Assembly (NCBI GenBank): GCA_003991915.1
Contig: RQTK01000163.1
Coordinates: forward strand, 123,252-187,251
Source: Elysia chlorotica
Lineage: Eukaryota; Mollusca; Gastropoda; Plakobranchidae
Length of the DNA: 64,000 nt
Direction of reading: 5' to 3'
Shown here: piece by piece, positions 60,659-64,000 of the stretch
Numbering within the stretch: the stretch's first letter is position 1
How the letters are laid out: each line of letters begins with the position of its first letter
Program-made: the position numbers and the translations under genes
Notes under the pieces: generated by a model
Told to the model about the DNA's origin: nothing
The model's input: only the letters and a program-made list of their open reading frames with translations
Database searches by the model: none

Positions 60659-63545
60659 TATTATTAATAATTATTATTATTATTTAAATTTGAAATCTTG
60701 TCAATGACTCTCCTATTGAAAAAGAATCGTAAATATAATAGTTGGATCACCAAGCAAGTCCAACCCAAGACTGCCGGAGGAATAGCCTGTTGGCTATTTG
60801 TCCGATTACCGGAGGAAAAGCCTTTTGGCTATTTGTCAGCTTACCGGATAATTAGCCACATCCTAATTTTTTTTTTACAATGTAAAGGCTCTTGGTATAG
60901 GCTCAATATCAAAATTGATATGGGGAAAAAAATAGTTACTACGAGAAAATTTCAAATTGCTGAGGCAAAATAAACAATTGCAATGTGACTTTTTTGTTCG
61001 TTTGTTGCTTTTTTTTATTTTGTTTTCGGACAAATAGCCACTTTCAAAAAATTAACACCAGCAATAGTTGGTCAGGTTCACCTCCCTTGAGTAGAATTAC
61101 CTTCTGGCTAACAGTGAACTACTGACTGAGCTGAATTACTTCAGGTTTTCGCCACCGGACTGAAATACTTCATGGACTTCTGGAACGTTTTGGATATCGT
61201 GTTGATTATAATGGCCGTGGTGTGCATAGTCTTCAATGTGCACCGTACGTTGACTATAGTGGGAACCCTGGAGGAGCTGCTCAAAGACCCTCTCGCCTAC
61301 GCCAACTTTGAATCTCTCGGCTTCTGGGAGATGCGCTTCAACAACATGGTGGCCATCACTGTCTTCTTTGCCTGGGTCAAGGCAAGTGCCTGCAACTCGT
61401 TGCTCCAGTCCACTTGTATTGAACTCGGACAAGTTTTGTTTGTTTGTATTAATCTAGATAATTGCTCCCCCCCCCCCCCCACACACACACACTGCCCTCT
61501 CTGTGCTATTTTCCAATGGATAAGTTAAACTTCAGATGAACTGGTCTTACTTTCATTGTCCCACTGACACAACTTATCAGTGGTTGACTATATTTTAATA
61601 ACATAAAGCCTGCAGTTCATAGCCCCAGTCTCAGAACACATGTACATTGTATTTGTAATAAATTAAACTACATCTCGTCGGTTTCTTTAGAACGCCCAAG
61701 CACTGTTATGATTGCTCTGGATGAATATTTTAAATGAAAAAAAAAAGAAGACAACATACTAACGATACGATGGTCCCTTTTCCAGGTGTTTAAGTACATC
61801 AGCTTCAACAAAACAATGACCCAGCTGTCCACTACCCTGAGCAGATGCGCCAAGGACCTGCTCGGGTTCTTCATTATGTTCTTCATCGTGTTCCTCGCCT
61901 TCACACAGCTGGGCTACCTGCTCTTCGGCACGCAGGTCAACGACTTCAGCACGTTCATGAACTCCTTGTGAGTAGATTATAACAGGTTCATGAACTCCCT
62001 TTGAGTATATTATAGCATGTTAATGAATTCCTTGTGAGTAGATCAGATGAGGGGGCGACTCTAAGGTCTGATTCGGCAGGAGAATGGACAAGAAATTCCG
62101 AATATAAAAAAAAATAATGGCGTTTCTTGTTTATCTGATGTGTTGAAAAGTGCTTGATACATATAAAGAGTGAGGAGATCAGCAAAGATAATAGGGGGAC
62201 TACATCTATAGTAGATAACATGTCGCAAAAAACAAAACAAAACAAAAAACAATCACATAAAACTGGAACCTAGCTTGTGAGCAACAAATAGGACGAAAAT
62301 ACAAAAAAGTCAGACTGATGAAACGGACGGAGTCCAAACCTGCAACTTCTATGCGGTGGTCTTTTGCTTTGACAAGACAAGACCAGAACATTGGAAGAGA
62401 CGGAGACCGAATGTGCTTATTATATTTAAACAGTATTAGAACTTTAGAAAAGAGAATTCTGACTCTATTGATTCATGGCTATCCCCGCATTATAATTAAT
62501 ATAATCTCTGCTTGGACTATCAAAAAGTTCTTAAGCCGCTTGGAGAATACTTTCAGTAAATAATACAAGCTGCGGTTTACATATTTCTATTCAAACCTAA
62601 CCTTAAAATACCTGGAATTTATTTTTTATTGGAAAAGACCACTGTGAGGTTTGTTCAATAGTTTGTTTTCAAGTTGTAGCTACGTTGTAATAGTTTGAGA
62701 AAATCGCTTACACAAGATCCCATACCAAGTGCAAAAAATTTGAACGATAATTACGATATTCTCATCGATAAGCAGGGCGTACTTTATCCTGAATACTAAA
62801 TACGTGTGCATTTTTTGTGCTACATAATTGAATATGAACCATGTCGTTTTCTTCAAGTTACATGTATTTATACTTTAATTATGTTTTTGAGGCTTCTAGA
62901 AGCCAATTGCAAGTAATAAAATTTAGTCATGAAACTTTTTCACCAGGCATAACAAGCTGACTTTACACCTATTCTCATTTTAAGAGGTTTGACATTAAAG
63001 TGTGTATTAACCCCTTGCAAATATAAGCATGTCAATCCTTTTCTGTCTCCTGAAGGAATGTATACTAAAGCGCCACCTGCCCCCCTCTCTCTCCCCCTAC
63101 ACCCAAACATCCTCTTATACTATGGTTTGTCCTTCAGGCAAATGAAATAAAAACAGAGACACTCATTTTTTCAGAAACACAAAGTTTTTAATCTTTTCAT
63201 TTGCGACCTAATGTCACAACATGATTCCTTTTAACACCAAATCAGGCACCAAAATGTAACCAAGTGACCATTATTTATAATCTATATTTTTATTCAACTC
63301 ATATTTTTATTTTCTATCCAACCAGCTTCACTCTGTTCCGAATCGTCTTGGGCGACTTTGACTTCCACCAACTGGAGCAAGCCAACCGCATCCTGGGTCC
63401 CATCTTCTTCATGCTGTTTGTCTTCTTTGTCTTCTTCGTGCTCATCAACATGTTCTTGGCTATCATCAACGACACCTACTCTGAGGTCAAGTCAGATATG
63501 GCCAAACAGACGGACGTTTTCATCATGTCCGATTATATAAAACAG
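54019..63545 (+). CDS. PKD2: Polycystin-2-like cation channel, paralog C (partial, runs off the right edge)
   Basis: Exons: 54019-54097, 54331-54447, 54977-55104, 57024-57289, 57911-58135, 59871-60033, 61145-61381, 61786-61967, 63326-63545; the first 539 aa are visible, and the tail with any EF-hand or coiled coil lies beyond 64000. The start has a good context (AAAATGGCG). The pre-S1 region is short (about 45 aa). It keeps S1 ([15 protein letters not shown]), the polycystin/TOP domain with Cys159/Cys172, [11 protein letters not shown]2 with CEVVFCIF, S4 lysines (WVKVFK), S5, LGD filter and S6. Exon 4 corresponds to exons 5+6 and exon 7 to exons 9+10 of A/B, so two introns differ. The donor after exon 7 is GC (AAG|GCAAGT). 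Codons in exons 4-8 are markedly more GC-rich than in A/B. Overall clearly diverged from A/B, except the last visible exon. Predicted role as for A. Confidence 0.9.
55128..56875. repeat. Tandem duplication of about 870 bp in intron 3 of paralog C
   Basis: The block from the A/C-rich start (about 55128 and 55998) through GTGTATTAATATCTTCAATC (about 55305 and 56175) to CATCGCCAAGTTCGCGAAAG (about 55976-55995 and 56852-56871) occurs twice, offset about 870 bases, with few differences outside the A/C-rich part. Neither unit contains an exon. Confidence 0.9.
57664..57698. repeat. (CAT)n microsatellite followed by A/C-rich tract in intron 4 of paralog C
   Basis: About 35 bases of ATC repeat, then about 150 bases of A-rich sequence with isolated C and CCCCCC (to about 57855). 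The acceptor of exon 5 follows at 57910. Confidence 0.9.
58558..58735 (-). mobile_element. Possible SINE relic with tRNA-like head, minus strand
   Basis: On the minus strand the part near 58590-58640 reads as GGAGGTTCGTGGTCCGAATCC, which is close to a pol III B-box region preceded by an anticodon-like arm. No A box could be set with confidence and no tail was found, so this remains tentative. Confidence 0.3.
58740..58930. repeat. Irregular GGTGGTCG repeat tract in intron 5 of paralog C
   Basis: The word GTGGTCG with C or T after it occurs at about 58747, 58797, 58814, 58886 and 58904, and the tract ends CAGGTTTGACTGTAT. Spacing is irregular. It resembles dispersed repeats of invertebrate genomes, but I cannot name a family. 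Confidence 0.55.
59480..59755 (+). mobile_element. LINE 3' end fragment in intron 5 of paralog C
   Basis: One frame reads [13 protein letters not shown] (about 59514-59553), and after a frame shift another reads [19 protein letters not shown], then LTLTRLAFD and a Gln/Ser-rich end with a TGA at about 59752. This is the usual C-terminal signature of a non-LTR retrotransposon protein and differs from the LINEs at 18830 and 46620. It is about 275 bases long and inactive. Confidence 0.72.
60476..60660. repeat. A/C-rich low-complexity tract ending in (CAA)n
   Basis: Begins CCCCCCCC, then A-rich sequence with isolated C residues, then (CAA)n at about 60626-60656 and an ATTATT run. Similar C-run plus A/C-rich tracts occur at 24664-24785, 51485-51560, 53335-53440, 55125-55290, 56036-56160 and 57740-57860. 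Confidence 0.85.
60765..61045. repeat. Short direct and inverted repeats in intron 6 of paralog C
   Basis: A unit with CCGGAGGAA, AGCC and TTGGCTATTTGTC occurs twice side by side (about 60775-60803 and 60809-60838), with a third partial copy ending in TTAGCC. The word GGCTATTTGTCCG (60792-60804) has an exact inverted copy, CGGACAAATAGCC (61027-61039). This could be a decayed foldback element. Confidence 0.6.
61953..62051 (+). repeat. Three 33-bp tandem units copying the exon 8 end and splice donor of paralog C
   Basis: Unit 1 (61953-61985) contains the last exon bases (GTTCATGAACTCCTT) and the donor GTGAGT. Units 2 (61986-62018) and 3 (62019-62051) repeat it with changes. Unit 3 keeps CCTTGTGAGT, so it carries an intact second donor; in unit 2 the donor is damaged (CCTTTGAGT). 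Confidence 0.85.
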
Positions 63546-63813
63546 GTTCGGAGCAACATTACTAGGAACGTTTTTGAAACGTTTTTTTTCCTCCAATTTT
63601 GTAAATAATATTTATAAAGAATCATTTAAGTCCGTGTAAAGTGTGTTTTTTAAACTGACAAGTTGCGAAAGAAGGCTCACTGATCTAGCTATTACTATTG
63701 CGAGGCGATATAGGCACTTCTTGAAAGTACCTTATGGCGACACAAAGGAAAATGTATGAAAGCTATAAAGTTTTCACATGACTCACTCTTCCACCCTGCA
63801 TGAGTGAGATAGG

Positions 63814-63895
<82 letters not shown>

Positions 63896-63926
63896 TATAG
63901 ATAGATAGATAGATAGACAGATAGAC

Positions 63927-64000
<74 letters not shown>
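63546..64000. other. Start of the intron after the pore exon of paralog C, ending in (GATA)n
   Basis: The donor GTTCGG follows CAG at 63545. The rest of the window is intron: AT-rich, then a (GATA)n tract of about 190 bases from about 63810 to the end, with a few GACA and GATATATA interruptions. No further PKD2 exon is visible before the edge. Confidence 0.8.

Noticed and set aside
63810..64000. CRISPR-like or satellite array at the right edge
   Set aside because: It is a plain GATA microsatellite with no repeat/spacer structure.

Overview
The window is animal nuclear DNA: AT-rich, with spliced genes (GT-AG and two GC-AG introns), long introns full of microsatellites and retrotransposon relics, and one 125-base assembly gap. 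The proteins and repeat types fit a lophotrochozoan, most likely a gastropod mollusc; the taxon is an inference. All recognised genes lie on the + strand.

Layout. 1-2282: sequence upstream of the first gene. 2297 to about 4868: first exons of an EP400/domino-like chromatin-remodelling gene; its ATPase part is absent. 4943-14009: non-coding DNA, most of it a 4.1-kb direct duplication (6380-10453 and 10520-14651) that carries two copies of the first coding exon of the next gene plus a decayed LINE RNase H. 14010-26555: polycystin-2 (PKD2) paralog A, 17 coding exons, 851 aa. 26556 to about 28510: its 3' UTR. 28511-32679: intergenic DNA with an AGATCT-rich tract. 32680-48894: PKD2 paralog B, also 17 exons, 853 aa, nearly identical to A. 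48895 to about 50890: its 3' UTR. 51194-51318: gap. 54019 to 63545 and beyond the right edge: PKD2 paralog C, divergent, two fewer introns in the matching region, 539 aa visible.

The main content is a head-to-tail cluster of three TRPP2-type cation channel genes. All have the S1-S6 membrane core, the extracellular polycystin (TOP) domain with its disulfide cysteines, the two S4 lysines and an LGD selectivity filter. A and B also have two intact EF-hand loops and the C-terminal coiled coil. The most notable signals are: (1) the pore/S6 exon of C is nearly identical in nucleotides to that of A and B although the rest of C is far more diverged, which points to gene conversion; (2) a duplicated first exon of A; (3) conserved read-through ends predicting shortened isoforms of A and B; (4) two GC-AG introns; (5) several young tandem duplications inside introns. 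Exon edges were read by eye from splice consensus and alignment between the three paralogs, so single-base boundary errors are possible, but exon lengths agree between copies.
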